DNA of 9,587 nucleotides from Thermoplasmata archaeon (GTDB lineage: Archaea > Thermoplasmatota > Thermoplasmata > Lutacidiplasmatales > UBA184): NCBI GenBank assembly GCA_021798415.1, contig JAJZGO010000053.1, positions 1-9,587 of the forward strand. The letters are read 5' to 3'. The notes under the pieces were generated by a model, which had not been told where the DNA came from, searched no databases, and saw only the letters and a program-made list of their open reading frames with translations. Below, piece by piece: positions 1 to 7,390 of the stretch. The position numbers and the translations under genes are program-made. Every line of letters starts with the position of its first letter. Within the stretch, counting starts at the first letter, position 1.

Positions 1-34
1 GCGTAACTGGGTCATCGTTCTCGTTCGACCGTAG

Positions 35-868
35 ATGAGCGATGGCACGCGCACCGCCCCGACCCGCCGGACCCCCTCGGAGGTCGTCCTCCGCATCGCG
101 GCGGGCGGGCCCGCCCTCGTGGCCCTATCGGGTGGGGTGGACTCGTCGCTCGTCGCCGCCCTCGCGGTCGAGGCCCTCGGACCCTCGGCGGTCGCGGTCA
201 CGCTCGCCGGCCCCGCGGTGGGACGCGCCGAGGTCGAGGCCGCCCGATCGGCCGCCTTGGCGGTCGGGATCGCCCACGAAGTGGTCCCGGTCGACCCCCT
301 CGAGCGGCCGGAGTACCGAGCGAACCCGACCAACCGCTGCTACTTCTGCCGGTCCGTGGAAACGGCGAGCCTGCTCGCGTTCGGACGCGGTCGGGGGCTC
401 GTCCAGTTCCTCGACGGCGTGCACGTCGACGACCTCTCCGACGATCGTCCGGGGCTTCGGGCGATGGACGAGGCCGGGTTCTTCCACCCCCTCGCCTGGG
501 CCGGCTGGACGAAGGCGGACGTGCGGGTCGAGGCGCGCGTCCGCGACCTCCCGAACTGGGACCGGCCGTCGGACGCGTGCCTCTCGTCGCGGGTCGCCCA
601 TGGGGATCCGATCACCGCGGAGCTGCTCCATCGGGTCGAGGCGGCGGAGGCCGTCCTGCTCGGTCGGGGCTTCCGTCGGGTCCGCGTGCGCGTCCGGGCG
701 AACGGTGCCCGGGTCGAGGTCGACCCGGGGGAGGTCGCTCGACTCTCGACCGAACCGCTCGCGACCGAGGTCGTTCGGGAGCTGCGCGCGCTCGGGTTCG
801 ATCCGGTGAGCGTCGACCCGCGGGGCTACGGAGCGTCCCGACGGGAAAACCCCGAGGTGGTGCGGTGA
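35..868 (+). CDS. larE: LarE-type ATP-dependent sacrificial sulfur transferase
   Basis: 277 aa. LarE proteins adenylate and sulfurate pyridine-3,5-biscarboxylic acid mononucleotide during synthesis of the nickel-pincer nucleotide cofactor of lactate racemase-like enzymes. The PP-loop ATP pyrophosphatase motif SGGVDSS is at residues 32-38. RCYFC at 101-105 and DACLSSR at 180-186 match conserved LarE segments, the latter being where single-cysteine LarE enzymes carry their sacrificial cysteine. Cysteines fall at 102, 105 and 182; this C-x2-C...C arrangement is the one I associate with LarE homologues that hold a [4Fe-4S] cluster instead of giving up a protein sulfur. The length is normal for the family. 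The ATG at 35 is the first in-frame start and has no obvious Shine-Dalgarno sequence, which would fit a leaderless message. The gene overlaps uvrB by 4 nt. No larB, larC or larA is visible here, so the recipient pathway is inferred. A related PP-loop sulfur transferase of other specificity is the main alternative. Confidence 0.88.
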   Translation: MSDGTRTAPTRRTPSEVVLRIAAGGPALVALSGGVDSSLVAALAVEALGPSAVAVTLAGPAVGRAEVEAARSAALAVGIAHEVVPVDPLERPEYRANPTNRCYFCRSVETASLLAFGRGRGLVQFLDGVHVDDLSDDRPGLRAMDEAGFFHPLAWAGWTKADVRVEARVRDLPNWDRPSDACLSSRVAHGDPITAELLHRVEAAEAVLLGRGFRRVRVRVRANGARVEVDPGEVARLSTEPLATEVVRELRALGFDPVSVDPRGYGASRRENPEVVR

Positions 869-2913
869 CGCCTCCGCGGTCGACCGCCCCCGAGGAGGTC
901 TCGCCGCTCCCGGGGCGCTTCCAGCTCGAGACCGACCTCGTGCCGCAGGGCGACCAGCCTCGGGCGATCGACGAGATCGTCGAGCGCGTGGGCCGCGGCG
1001 AGAGGTTCGTGACCCTTCTCGGGGTCACGGGCAGCGGCAAGACGTTCACGATGGCCCACACGGTCGCGCGCCTCCAGCGACCGACGTTGGTCGTGAGCCC
1101 CAACAAGACGCTCGCCGCCCAGCTCGTGAGCGAGTTCCGGGCGCTGTTTCCGAAGAACGCCGTCGAGTACTTCGTGAGCTACTACGACTACTACCAGCCC
1201 GAGGCGTACGTCCCCCAGATCGACCTCTACATCGAGAAGGACGCGTCGATCAACGAGGAGATCGACCGATTGCGCCACCGGGCGACCCAGGCGCTGCTCA
1301 CCCGGCGGGACGTCCTGATCGTCGCCTCGGTGAGCTGCATCTACGGCCTCGGTTCGCCGGACGATTACCGCGCGAACGTCATCGACCTCGCCGTCGGACA
1401 GACGATCTCGCGACAGGCGCTGCTCGGGCAGCTCGTCCGGATGAAGTACGCGCGCAACGACGTCGAGCTGAAGCGCGGCCGGTTCCGGGTCCGGGGCGGC
1501 ACGATCGACGTCATGGGGGCCGGGGAGACCGTCCACCGGATCCTGCTCGAGGCCAACACGATCGCCACGATCGTCGAGCTCGACCCGGTCACCCGGGAGG
1601 AACGCTCGGAGCTCTCCCGGCTCACGATCTTCCCCGCCACCCACTTCCTCACGGTCGACGAACGCCTCCGCGGGATCCTCTCCGAGATCGAGAAGGAGCG
1701 GGACGCCCGCGTGCGGGAGCTCGAGCGGGCCGAGAAGATCGTCGAGGCCCAGCGGCTGCGGGGCCGAGTCGACTACGACCTCGAGATGATCCGCGAGACC
1801 GGCTACTGCTCGGGCGTCGAGAATTACGCCCGGTTCTTCTCGGGCCGGCGCCCGGGCGATCCCCCGTACACCCTCCTCGACTTCTTCCCGAAGGACTTCC
1901 TGGTCTTCCTCGACGAGTCCCACGTCACCGTCCCCCAGCTCCACGGCATGTACAAAGGGGACCGGAGCCGCAAGGACAACCTCGTCGAGTTCGGCTGGCG
2001 CCTCCCGTCGTGCCGGGACAATCGCCCGCTCAAGTTCCCCGAATTCCTCGAGCACGTGCCGCAGTTGGTCTTCGTCTCCGCGACCCCGGGTCCGTTCGAG
2101 CGGAAGGCCTCGAAAGGGCTCGTCGAGCAGATCATCCGGCCGACCGGCCTCGTCGACCCGCCGATCGAGATCCGCCCCCTCGAGGGGCACATCGCGGACC
2201 TCGTGAAGGAGCTGCGCGCGTGCATCGAGCGCGGGGACCGCGCGCTCGTCACGACCCTCACGAAGGCGACCAGTGAGGAACTCGCGAACTACCTCGCCCG
2301 GCTCGGGCTCAAGGTCCGCTACCTCCACTCCGAGGTCGAGACGCTCAAGCGCGTCGAGATCCTCCGCGACCTCCGGCTCGGGCGCTTCGACGTCCTGGTC
2401 GGGATCAACCTCTTGCGCGAGGGGCTCGACCTGCCCGAGGTGAGCTTCGTCGCGATCCTGGACGCCGACAAGGAGGGATACCTCCGCAGCGAGACGTCGA
2501 TCGTGCAGACCGCCGGCCGGGCGAGCCGCAACCTCTCGGGCCGGGTCGTCCTCTACGCCGACCGCACGACCGGCTCGATGCGGCGGGCGATCGACGAGAT
2601 GGAGCGCCGTCGGGCGGCCCAACTGGCGTTCAACGCGGAGCACGGGATCGTCCCCGAGACGATCCGCAAGGAGGTCCGCTCGCTCCTCGCCGAGGGCGAG
2701 GCGGCGCCGTCCGGAGACCTCTCCGTCTCGGGACTGGGCCGACGCTGGAAGGACCGGTTGCCGCTCTTGATCGCCAACCTGGAAGAGGAGATGCGTCTCG
2801 CCTCGGAGCGGCTCGAGTTCGAGGAGGCCGCGCGCATCCGCGACCGGATCCGCGAGGTTCGGCGGCGGGCGGACGAAGCGCGGCCGCCGGGCGCCTCCGC
2901 GGGCGCGAGGTGA
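865..2913 (+). CDS. uvrB: UvrABC excinuclease subunit B
   Basis: 682 aa, the usual size for UvrB, the helicase-like subunit that receives damaged DNA from UvrA, verifies the lesion and recruits UvrC for dual incision. Walker A GVTGSGKT is at residues 53-60. The aromatic beta-hairpin used for lesion probing begins at YYDYY (106-110). The Walker B/DEAD-like motif is DESH (350-353), motif VI is QTAGRASR (548-555), and a C-terminal UVR motif that binds UvrC spans about 635-665. The reading frame is open further upstream, to about 577, but homology begins after 865, where GTG overlaps the larE stop as GTGA. A purine-rich GAGGTGGT lies just upstream, so coupled translation is likely. UvrB is a bacterial-type repair protein found patchily in archaea, so ancient horizontal acquisition is likely. 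uvrA and uvrC are not in the window. An N-terminal extension of roughly 15-20 residues precedes the conserved core. Confidence 0.97.
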   Translation: MTPPRSTAPEEVSPLPGRFQLETDLVPQGDQPRAIDEIVERVGRGERFVTLLGVTGSGKTFTMAHTVARLQRPTLVVSPNKTLAAQLVSEFRALFPKNAVEYFVSYYDYYQPEAYVPQIDLYIEKDASINEEIDRLRHRATQALLTRRDVLIVASVSCIYGLGSPDDYRANVIDLAVGQTISRQALLGQLVRMKYARNDVELKRGRFRVRGGTIDVMGAGETVHRILLEANTIATIVELDPVTREERSELSRLTIFPATHFLTVDERLRGILSEIEKERDARVRELERAEKIVEAQRLRGRVDYDLEMIRETGYCSGVENYARFFSGRRPGDPPYTLLDFFPKDFLVFLDESHVTVPQLHGMYKGDRSRKDNLVEFGWRLPSCRDNRPLKFPEFLEHVPQLVFVSATPGPFERKASKGLVEQIIRPTGLVDPPIEIRPLEGHIADLVKELRACIERGDRALVTTLTKATSEELANYLARLGLKVRYLHSEVETLKRVEILRDLRLGRFDVLVGINLLREGLDLPEVSFVAILDADKEGYLRSETSIVQTAGRASRNLSGRVVLYADRTTGSMRRAIDEMERRRAAQLAFNAEHGIVPETIRKEVRSLLAEGEAAPSGDLSVSGLGRRWKDRLPLLIANLEEEMRLASERLEFEEAARIRDRIREVRRRADEARPPGASAGAR

Positions 2914-2926
2914 CGCGCGGCAACCG

Positions 2927-2931
2927 TTTTT
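2927..2931 (+). terminator. Possible T-run terminator after uvrB
   Basis: A run of five T lies 14 nt after the uvrB stop, in otherwise GC-rich sequence. Archaeal RNA polymerase can terminate at short U tracts without a hairpin. The run is short, so this is weak. Confidence 0.25.
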
Positions 2932-2941
2932 GCGTGCCGGG

Positions 2942-2957
2942 ACAAAACTGTTGTATC
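2942..2957 (+). promoter_or_regulatory. Putative TATA-type promoter of the winged-helix gene
   Basis: An AT-rich island (ACAAAACTGTTGTATCC) interrupts very GC-rich DNA. The TTGTAT part is centred about 26 nt upstream of the ATG at 2979, the spacing expected of an archaeal TATA box driving a leaderless transcript. No clear BRE was identified. Confidence 0.4.
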
Positions 2958-2978
2958 CACCGCCCCGATGACCGGGGC

Positions 2979-3851
2979 ATGGCTCCCCCCGACGCCCCGC
3001 CGGCCGGGACCGACGGCCTCATGTCGCTCCGCCGCGGGGGGACGATCACCGAGCTCCTCTTCCTCTACGAGTGCGCGACGGCCGAGCCGATGCACCTGCG
3101 GCCGGTCGCGGCCCGCCTCGGGCTCACGGTTCAGGCCGTCTCCCATTCGTTCCGTCAGTTGCGTCGCCGCGGCCTCGTCGAGGTGCGCGACGGCCGCTAC
3201 CGCCCCACCGTCACCGGGGTTGCCTGGCTGCACGGGACGCTCGCCGCCCTGAGCGACGACGTGCGCGACCGGGTCGCAAGGCTCCACGTCATCCGCTCCA
3301 CGCGCGCGGTCGCCCTCGCCTCCCTCGCCTCCGGCGCCACCGTCTCGCTCGAGCTGCGGCACGGCCTGCTCTCCGCCCGGCCGGGGGGCGCGGGTCCGTC
3401 CCGTGGGACGGTCGTTGCGTCGGCCCGTGCCGGCGATCTCGTGGAGGTCGCGAACCTCGAGGGGATCGTTCCGCTCGCCTCCGCGACCGTCTCCGTGCGG
3501 ACGATCTCGGACGCCGACCTCGCCGACCCCCGGCTCGAGCGGCGCCTCCGGGCGGTCCTCCCACCGGGCGATGAGCCGCTCGCGGCGGAGGGCCTCGAGG
3601 CGTACCACTGCCTACGGCGGGCGACCACGCGCCCCATCGAACGGTTCGCGAGCGCGGCCGCGTGCCTGGACGCGGCCCGGCTCGGCGTGTCGAGCACGCT
3701 CTTCGTCCTCGAGCGGGGCCTCCCGCGCCTCCTCGCGACGTTCGCGGTGCCGAGCCCGCCGCCGCTCGATGTCCTACCCGTCGGCGCGGTCCGCCGCGCC
3801 CGCCGCCGCGCGGTCGGGCCCCCCGCGCAGCGTCCCGCGCAGCGCCGGTAG
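2979..3851 (+). CDS. Winged-helix DNA-binding protein, predicted archaeal transcriptional regulator
   Basis: 290 aa if started at ATG 2979. An alternative start is ATG 3021 (276 aa), just before the conserved region; a GTG at 2910 keeps the frame open but overlaps the uvrB stop and is unlikely. Residues 24-85 form a winged helix-turn-helix: AARLGLTVQAVSHSFRQLRRRG (44-65) has the helix-turn-recognition-helix pattern, followed by a basic wing (VEVRDGRYRPT). The C-terminal part (about 95-260) is an uncharacterised alpha/beta region; from memory it resembles an archaeal family of predicted regulators (possibly COG1497), whose ligand I do not know. The last ~26 residues are Arg/Ala/Pro-rich and lie in the segment that overlaps the convergent importer ATPase gene. 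The closeness to that operon could mean regulation of corrinoid uptake, but the convergent orientation gives no direct support. Confidence 0.7.
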   Translation: MAPPDAPPAGTDGLMSLRRGGTITELLFLYECATAEPMHLRPVAARLGLTVQAVSHSFRQLRRRGLVEVRDGRYRPTVTGVAWLHGTLAALSDDVRDRVARLHVIRSTRAVALASLASGATVSLELRHGLLSARPGGAGPSRGTVVASARAGDLVEVANLEGIVPLASATVSVRTISDADLADPRLERRLRAVLPPGDEPLAAEGLEAYHCLRRATTRPIERFASAAACLDAARLGVSSTLFVLERGLPRLLATFAVPSPPPLDVLPVGAVRRARRRAVGPPAQRPAQRR

Positions 3852-5108
3852 GAGCGTCGGGAGGTCCGCGACCTCGCGCGCTCCGCGCTCGAGGAGGACC
3901 GCGTACGCGCGGGTCGCGTCCCCGCCCGCGAAATCGCGTTCGGCGATCGGCGGTCGGCTCAGGAGGAATGCGGGCGTGGCCCCCGCGAACGCGCCCACGT
4001 CCCACAGGTTGTCGACGTTCGACGGCCCGACCGCGAAGGGGGCCACGACGATCGCCCGCGCGTTCGCGAGGAGCCGGCGGTGGCGCTCGCGGGTCGACGG
4101 CGAGAGCGGAGAGAACGGTCCCTCGATCGCGGAGGCGAGGCCGAGCGCCTCGGCCGTCTCGGTATCGGAGTCGAGCAGGTGGAGGGCCCCCGCGGTCACG
4201 ATGAACCCCTCGTCGACCAGGGCTCGGAGGATCGGCCGGGCCGCGCCGCCGCCGCCGACGACGTGCACCGGCCCCGCGGCGGGGGCCGTTCGCTCCCGGG
4301 AGACCTCGGTGAGCAGGTGGCGCGGAACGAGGTACGGGACCCCGGATCGGGCCTCCCGGTGGAGGTCGGCACTGACCCCCCAGACTCGCGCGAGCAGTTC
4401 CTCGGAAAGGACCGAGGCCGGCGGACCGTCGGCCGTGACACGGCCGTGGGAGAGGACCACGATCCGGTCGGCGAACCGGGCAGCCAGGTTCAGGTCGTGC
4501 AGGGCGGCGATCACGGTCACGCGCCGCTCTCGTGCGAGCGCCCGGACGCGATCGAGGATGTCGAGCTGGTGCGCGATGTCGAGGTGGGCGGTCGGCTCGT
4601 CGAGGAGGAGGACGGGGGTGGCCTGGACCAGCGCTCGCGCGAGGGTGGCCCGCTGACGCTCCCCGCCGCTGATCGAGAGGAGACCGTCGGACTCCCGACC
4701 CGCGAGCCCGACGCTCGCGAGCAGCGACCGGGCGAGGGCGACCTCGCCCGGCCGGTCTCCTTCGAGGGTCCGGTGGTGGGCGTAGCGTCCGTAGAGGACG
4801 TAGTCGAGGATCGGCACGTCCTCGCGGGACGGTTCGTCCTGAGGGACCCAGGCGACCCGACGGGCCCGCTCGCGGACCGAGAGGTCCCCGACAGTGTCCC
4901 CAAGGAGCCCGACCCGGCCGCGAGCGGGCGCGAGGAAGCCAAGGACGAGACGGAGGAGCGTCGTCTTGCCCGAGCCGTTCGGGCCGGTGAGCGCGAGGAA
5001 CTCCCCCGGCGCGACGGTCAGAGAGACGTCGGTCAAGGCCGGCCGGCTCCCATACGCGGCGCTCACCGCGTCCAGGCGGACGGCGGGCGCGAGCGACGGC
5101 ACGGTCAC
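3774..5108 (-). CDS. btuD: BtuD-type ABC importer ATPase with C-terminal extra domain
   Basis: 444 aa, well above the ~250-270 aa usual for this ATPase class. Residues 10-260 are a complete FecE/BtuD-like ATPase: Walker A GPNGSGKT (42-49), Q-loop Gln90, signature SISGGERQ (145-152), Walker B VLLLDEPT (166-173), D-loop HLD (175-177) and H-loop His204. Residues ~279-425 form a second alpha/beta domain beginning VHVVGGGGAARP, a glycine-rich strand-turn that looks Rossmann-like. I recall a comparable extension in the haloarchaeal cobalamin importer ATPase BtuD, which is the main reason for preferring corrinoid as the substrate. The GTG start at 5108 overlaps the permease stop (GTGA), implying translational coupling; a second GTG at 5102 is possible. 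The frame stays open upstream to about 6011, but that stretch is antisense-frame noise inside the permease gene. The last 78 nt overlap the convergent winged-helix gene. Confidence 0.9.
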   Translation of the reverse strand: MTVPSLAPAVRLDAVSAAYGSRPALTDVSLTVAPGEFLALTGPNGSGKTTLLRLVLGFLAPARGRVGLLGDTVGDLSVRERARRVAWVPQDEPSREDVPILDYVLYGRYAHHRTLEGDRPGEVALARSLLASVGLAGRESDGLLSISGGERQRATLARALVQATPVLLLDEPTAHLDIAHQLDILDRVRALARERRVTVIAALHDLNLAARFADRIVVLSHGRVTADGPPASVLSEELLARVWGVSADLHREARSGVPYLVPRHLLTEVSRERTAPAAGPVHVVGGGGAARPILRALVDEGFIVTAGALHLLDSDTETAEALGLASAIEGPFSPLSPSTRERHRRLLANARAIVVAPFAVGPSNVDNLWDVGAFAGATPAFLLSRPPIAERDFAGGDATRAYAVLLERGAREVADLPTLLPALRGTLRGGPDRAAAGAADRADG

Positions 5109-6214
5109 GGGGGCCCCATCGCCGCCGCCCGTCGGTGCCGGAGGAGGAGGAAGAGGAAGAACGGCACGCCGGCGAACGCGGTGAAGATCCCGAGGGGGAG
5201 GTACGACGACGGGAACGCGACGACGCTCGCGTCGTTCGCGCCGAGCAAGAGGAGGGCGCCGACGGCCGCGGAACCGGGCAGCACGAGACGGTAGTCCGAG
5301 CCCGAGAGGCGTCGCACGATGTGGGGAGAGACGAGGCCGACGAACCCGATGATCCCGGTGAACGCGACCGCGACGGCCGTCAGGAGAGAGGCCAGAAGGA
5401 TCACCTGGAGCCGGACCCGGGGGGTGTCGACCCCGGCGCTCTGAGCTACCTCGGGGCCGAGCTGGAGGAGGTTCAGTTCCCGGCCGTACAGGCAGAGGAC
5501 GGTCCCGACCGCGACCACGCCTCCGAAGGCGATCCCGTCGACCGTCCACGAGGCGAGCGCGAGCCCCCCGAGGAGCCAGAACGTGAGCTGCTCGGCGCCG
5601 AAGGGATTGTCGAGGAGGACCAGCGACAGGACGGCCGACAGCAGGTTCGCGACCGCCACCCCCGATAGGAGGACCGTTTCGACCGAGCTCTGCCGCCCCC
5701 GCGCGATCCCGAAGATGAGGAGCCCCGTGCCGACCGAGCCGAGGAACGCGAACGCGGGCAGGTAGAGGTCGGCCTGGGCCTCGCCGAACCGGTAGACGTA
5801 CAGGATCGCCGCGCCGAGCGTCCCGCCGCTCGAGATTCCGAGCAGGAACGGGTCGGCGAGCGGGTTGCGAAAGACCCCCTGGAGCGCCCCACCGGAAAGG
5901 CCAAGGGCGGCGCCGACGATCACGGCCAGGAGCACCTCGGGGAGCGCGATGTTGAGGACGATGAACGTGGCCCCGAAACACCCCGACGGCCCGAGCGCGG
6001 CCCCGGCACACGGGTCCGGCACCAGCCGGCCCCCGCTCAGGGCGTGGACGAGGATCGCGAGCGACGTGGCGAGCGGTATGGGGTAGGGGCGCAACAGGAC
6101 CGATTCCAGGACGACGGAGCCGATCACGGCCCCGGCGCCCGCGAAGACGAGCGCGACGAGGCGGGCGCTCCGCCGGGACGGCCGAATCGCCGGCGCGACG
6201 TCGGGGGCGCCCAC
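5105..6214 (-). CDS. btuC: BtuC/FecCD-type ABC transporter permease
   Basis: 369 aa, slightly longer than typical (~330-350). It is the membrane channel of a class II importer for corrinoid or iron-chelate substrates, dimerising and coupling to the ATPase encoded next. About ten hydrophobic segments are visible, the first at 18-41. Family hallmarks are GLSGGALQGVFRNPLADP (105-122), which is the conserved stretch before LGISSGG, and GFVGLVSPHIVRRL (290-303), containing the cytoplasmic coupling region. Between TM1 and the next segment (61-82) there is a Gly/Pro-rich stretch with two cysteines (69, 79). I chose GTG at 6214 because GAGGT lies 4 nt upstream, the 26-nt gap to the binding-protein stop is operon-like, and the N-terminus then begins shortly before TM1. 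The frame remains open to about 6436, but that would overlap the binding-protein gene and encodes Arg-rich shadow sequence. Confidence 0.9.
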   Translation of the reverse strand: MGAPDVAPAIRPSRRSARLVALVFAGAGAVIGSVVLESVLLRPYPIPLATSLAILVHALSGGRLVPDPCAGAALGPSGCFGATFIVLNIALPEVLLAVIVGAALGLSGGALQGVFRNPLADPFLLGISSGGTLGAAILYVYRFGEAQADLYLPAFAFLGSVGTGLLIFGIARGRQSSVETVLLSGVAVANLLSAVLSLVLLDNPFGAEQLTFWLLGGLALASWTVDGIAFGGVVAVGTVLCLYGRELNLLQLGPEVAQSAGVDTPRVRLQVILLASLLTAVAVAFTGIIGFVGLVSPHIVRRLSGSDYRLVLPGSAAVGALLLLGANDASVVAFPSSYLPLGIFTAFAGVPFFLFLLLRHRRAAAMGPP

Positions 6215-6240
6215 GAAACCTCGGTGCGTACCGGTCCGGG

Positions 6241-7251
6241 TCAGCCCGTCACCGGATGAAAGAGGCTGAGCAGCGCCGGGACCCCGTACAGGATCATCGT
6301 GGGGTCGGGCTCCGTGATCCAGTTCGCATCGATCCCCGATAGGTTCCCGTGGGCGACCGCGGAGAAGCTCGACCAGTCGGGCCCGGCCGCGTACGCGCTC
6401 TCGTTGAGCCCGTACCCGACGCCGTAGACGATCCATGCCGGATCCCCCGAAAGGACCTGCGCGCCCGTGAGCTCGGGGTAGGAGAGCGGCGCGCTCGCCC
6501 CGAGCCCTACGGCCCCCGTGATCTCGAGCAGGGACTCTCCGAACGTCCCCGGACCGAACGTCCAGTAACCGTTCGCGTCGACCGAGTAGGTGAGCAACAC
6601 GCTCGGGAAGCTCGTGGCGCTCGCGCTCGCGTTGGTCGCATTGTAGAGCTCGCTCGCGAGTTGCGCGTTGAGGGCCTTCGCCGGTCCGGTCGCCCCGAAG
6701 ATCTCGCCGAGAAGGAGGTCATCGACCAGGATCCCGCTCAGCGTAGGGGGTTGGAGCATCACGACCGGCACGTGCAGCTGGCTCGTGATCAGCTCGACAT
6801 CGGCGATCGAGACGATCGTCGACGCGAGGACCAGCTGGGGCGCGAGGTCGACCAGCATCGACGGAACGAACGTGGGGCCCACCTGTACGCACATCGAAGA
6901 AGTCAGGTTCCAGAGGGCGATCTGGTCGGTCGAGTAATCGTCCGATAGGCCGCCGAGGCTCGTCGCGTAGCAGTCGATGCCGACGACGTGGCCGCGCAGC
7001 CCGAGCCGGAACACCTCGTCCATGATGCTCGGCCCGAGGACGACCACGCGGGCGGGGTTAACGGGAACTTGGACCGTCCGGCCGAGGTCGTCCGTCACCG
7101 TCACCGACGTGCCGGCGGGAGTCGACCCGGCCGGTGCGACCAGCACGGCGGTCAGCACGATCCCAAGGCCTGCGGCGAGGAGGAGGCCCACGACCACCCA
7201 GGCCAGGGGGACGGTCCGGCGGGGGGCCGGCGAGGGGGGACGCAACTGCAT
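6241..7251 (-). CDS. btuF: Anchored substrate-binding protein of a BtuF/FecB-type importer
   Basis: 336 aa, first gene of the three-gene importer operon. An N-terminal membrane segment (about 15-40) follows a short basic stretch and is probably an uncleaved anchor, since no lipobox cysteine is seen. The mature domain opens with the class-typical TDDLGRTVQVPV (53-64) and then ARVVVLGPSIMDEVFRLGL (68-86), the usual first strand-helix of Peripla_BP_2 proteins. PQLVLAS (138-144) and DPAWIVYGVG (270-279) are the usual interior strands. It is expected to capture the ligand outside the membrane and deliver it to the permease. Several NxS/T sequons (115, 204, 207, 283, 303) are compatible with archaeal surface glycosylation. 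Cysteines at 94 and 121 could form a disulfide. The ATG at 7251 is preceded by a TATA-like element about 28 nt upstream. The substrate is inferred as corrinoid from the companion ATPase; an iron chelate is the main alternative. Confidence 0.85.
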   Translation of the reverse strand: MQLRPPSPAPRRTVPLAWVVVGLLLAAGLGIVLTAVLVAPAGSTPAGTSVTVTDDLGRTVQVPVNPARVVVLGPSIMDEVFRLGLRGHVVGIDCYATSLGGLSDDYSTDQIALWNLTSSMCVQVGPTFVPSMLVDLAPQLVLASTIVSIADVELITSQLHVPVVMLQPPTLSGILVDDLLLGEIFGATGPAKALNAQLASELYNATNASASATSFPSVLLTYSVDANGYWTFGPGTFGESLLEITGAVGLGASAPLSYPELTGAQVLSGDPAWIVYGVGYGLNESAYAAGPDWSSFSAVAHGNLSGIDANWITEPDPTMILYGVPALLSLFHPVTG

Positions 7252-7271
7252 TGGATTCTCGACAAATAGAC

Positions 7272-7284
7272 TTTCTCATAAGGG
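7272..7284 (-). promoter_or_regulatory. Putative TATA-type promoter of the btuFCD-type operon
   Basis: On the minus strand, CCCTTATGAGAAAG is an AT-rich island in GC-rich DNA. Its centre is about 28 nt upstream of the ATG at 7251, the spacing for a leaderless archaeal transcript. There is no room for a cobalamin riboswitch between it and the start codon, so any control would have to be by protein. Confidence 0.45.
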
Positions 7285-7352
7285 TTACGGCCGCGCCGCG
7301 GCGGTCGGCGACCGCCCGGCCGCGCCGACCCCGCTCCGGGGGCCTGCACAAC

Positions 7353-7364
7353 AAACGATATCTC
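7353..7364 (+). promoter_or_regulatory. Putative TATA-type promoter of tRNA-Trp
   Basis: AAACGATATCTC sits about 30 nt upstream of tRNA nucleotide 1, flanked by GC-rich DNA. This fits an archaeal TATA box with a start site a few bases before the mature 5' end. Confidence 0.45.
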
Positions 7365-7390
7365 CCCCGGCGCGCCCGGGGGTTCTCGGT

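Noticed and set aside
1..34. End of an upstream gene or a promoter before larE
   Set aside because: Only 34 nt are available; there is an in-frame-looking TAA near position 4 but nothing to identify a gene, and no clear TATA element.
577..864. Upstream extension of the uvrB frame into larE
   Set aside because: The extension is Arg/Gly/Pro-rich shadow sequence of larE. UvrB homology starts after 865, and the GTGA overlap gives a natural start.
826..2643. A 605-codon open frame on the minus strand antisense to uvrB
   Set aside because: Its product is repetitive in Asp/Glu/Arg/Val/Leu with no recognisable domain, as expected opposite a GC-rich gene. The plus-strand uvrB motifs are unambiguous.
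3403..4656. A 417-codon Arg/Ser-rich plus-strand frame
   Set aside because: Low-complexity shadow of the winged-helix gene and of the minus-strand ATPase gene.
5109..6011. Upstream extension of the importer ATPase frame
   Set aside because: It lies inside the permease gene on the same strand in another frame and is Arg/Pro-rich. The ATPase fold starts just after 5108.
6215..6436. Upstream extension of the permease frame
   Set aside because: It overlaps the binding-protein gene and has no membrane character. GTG 6214 has a good Shine-Dalgarno sequence.
7252..7390. Cobalamin riboswitch upstream of the importer operon
   Set aside because: The apparent transcript is leaderless, the space is shared with the divergent tRNA promoter, and no B12-box-like sequence is seen.
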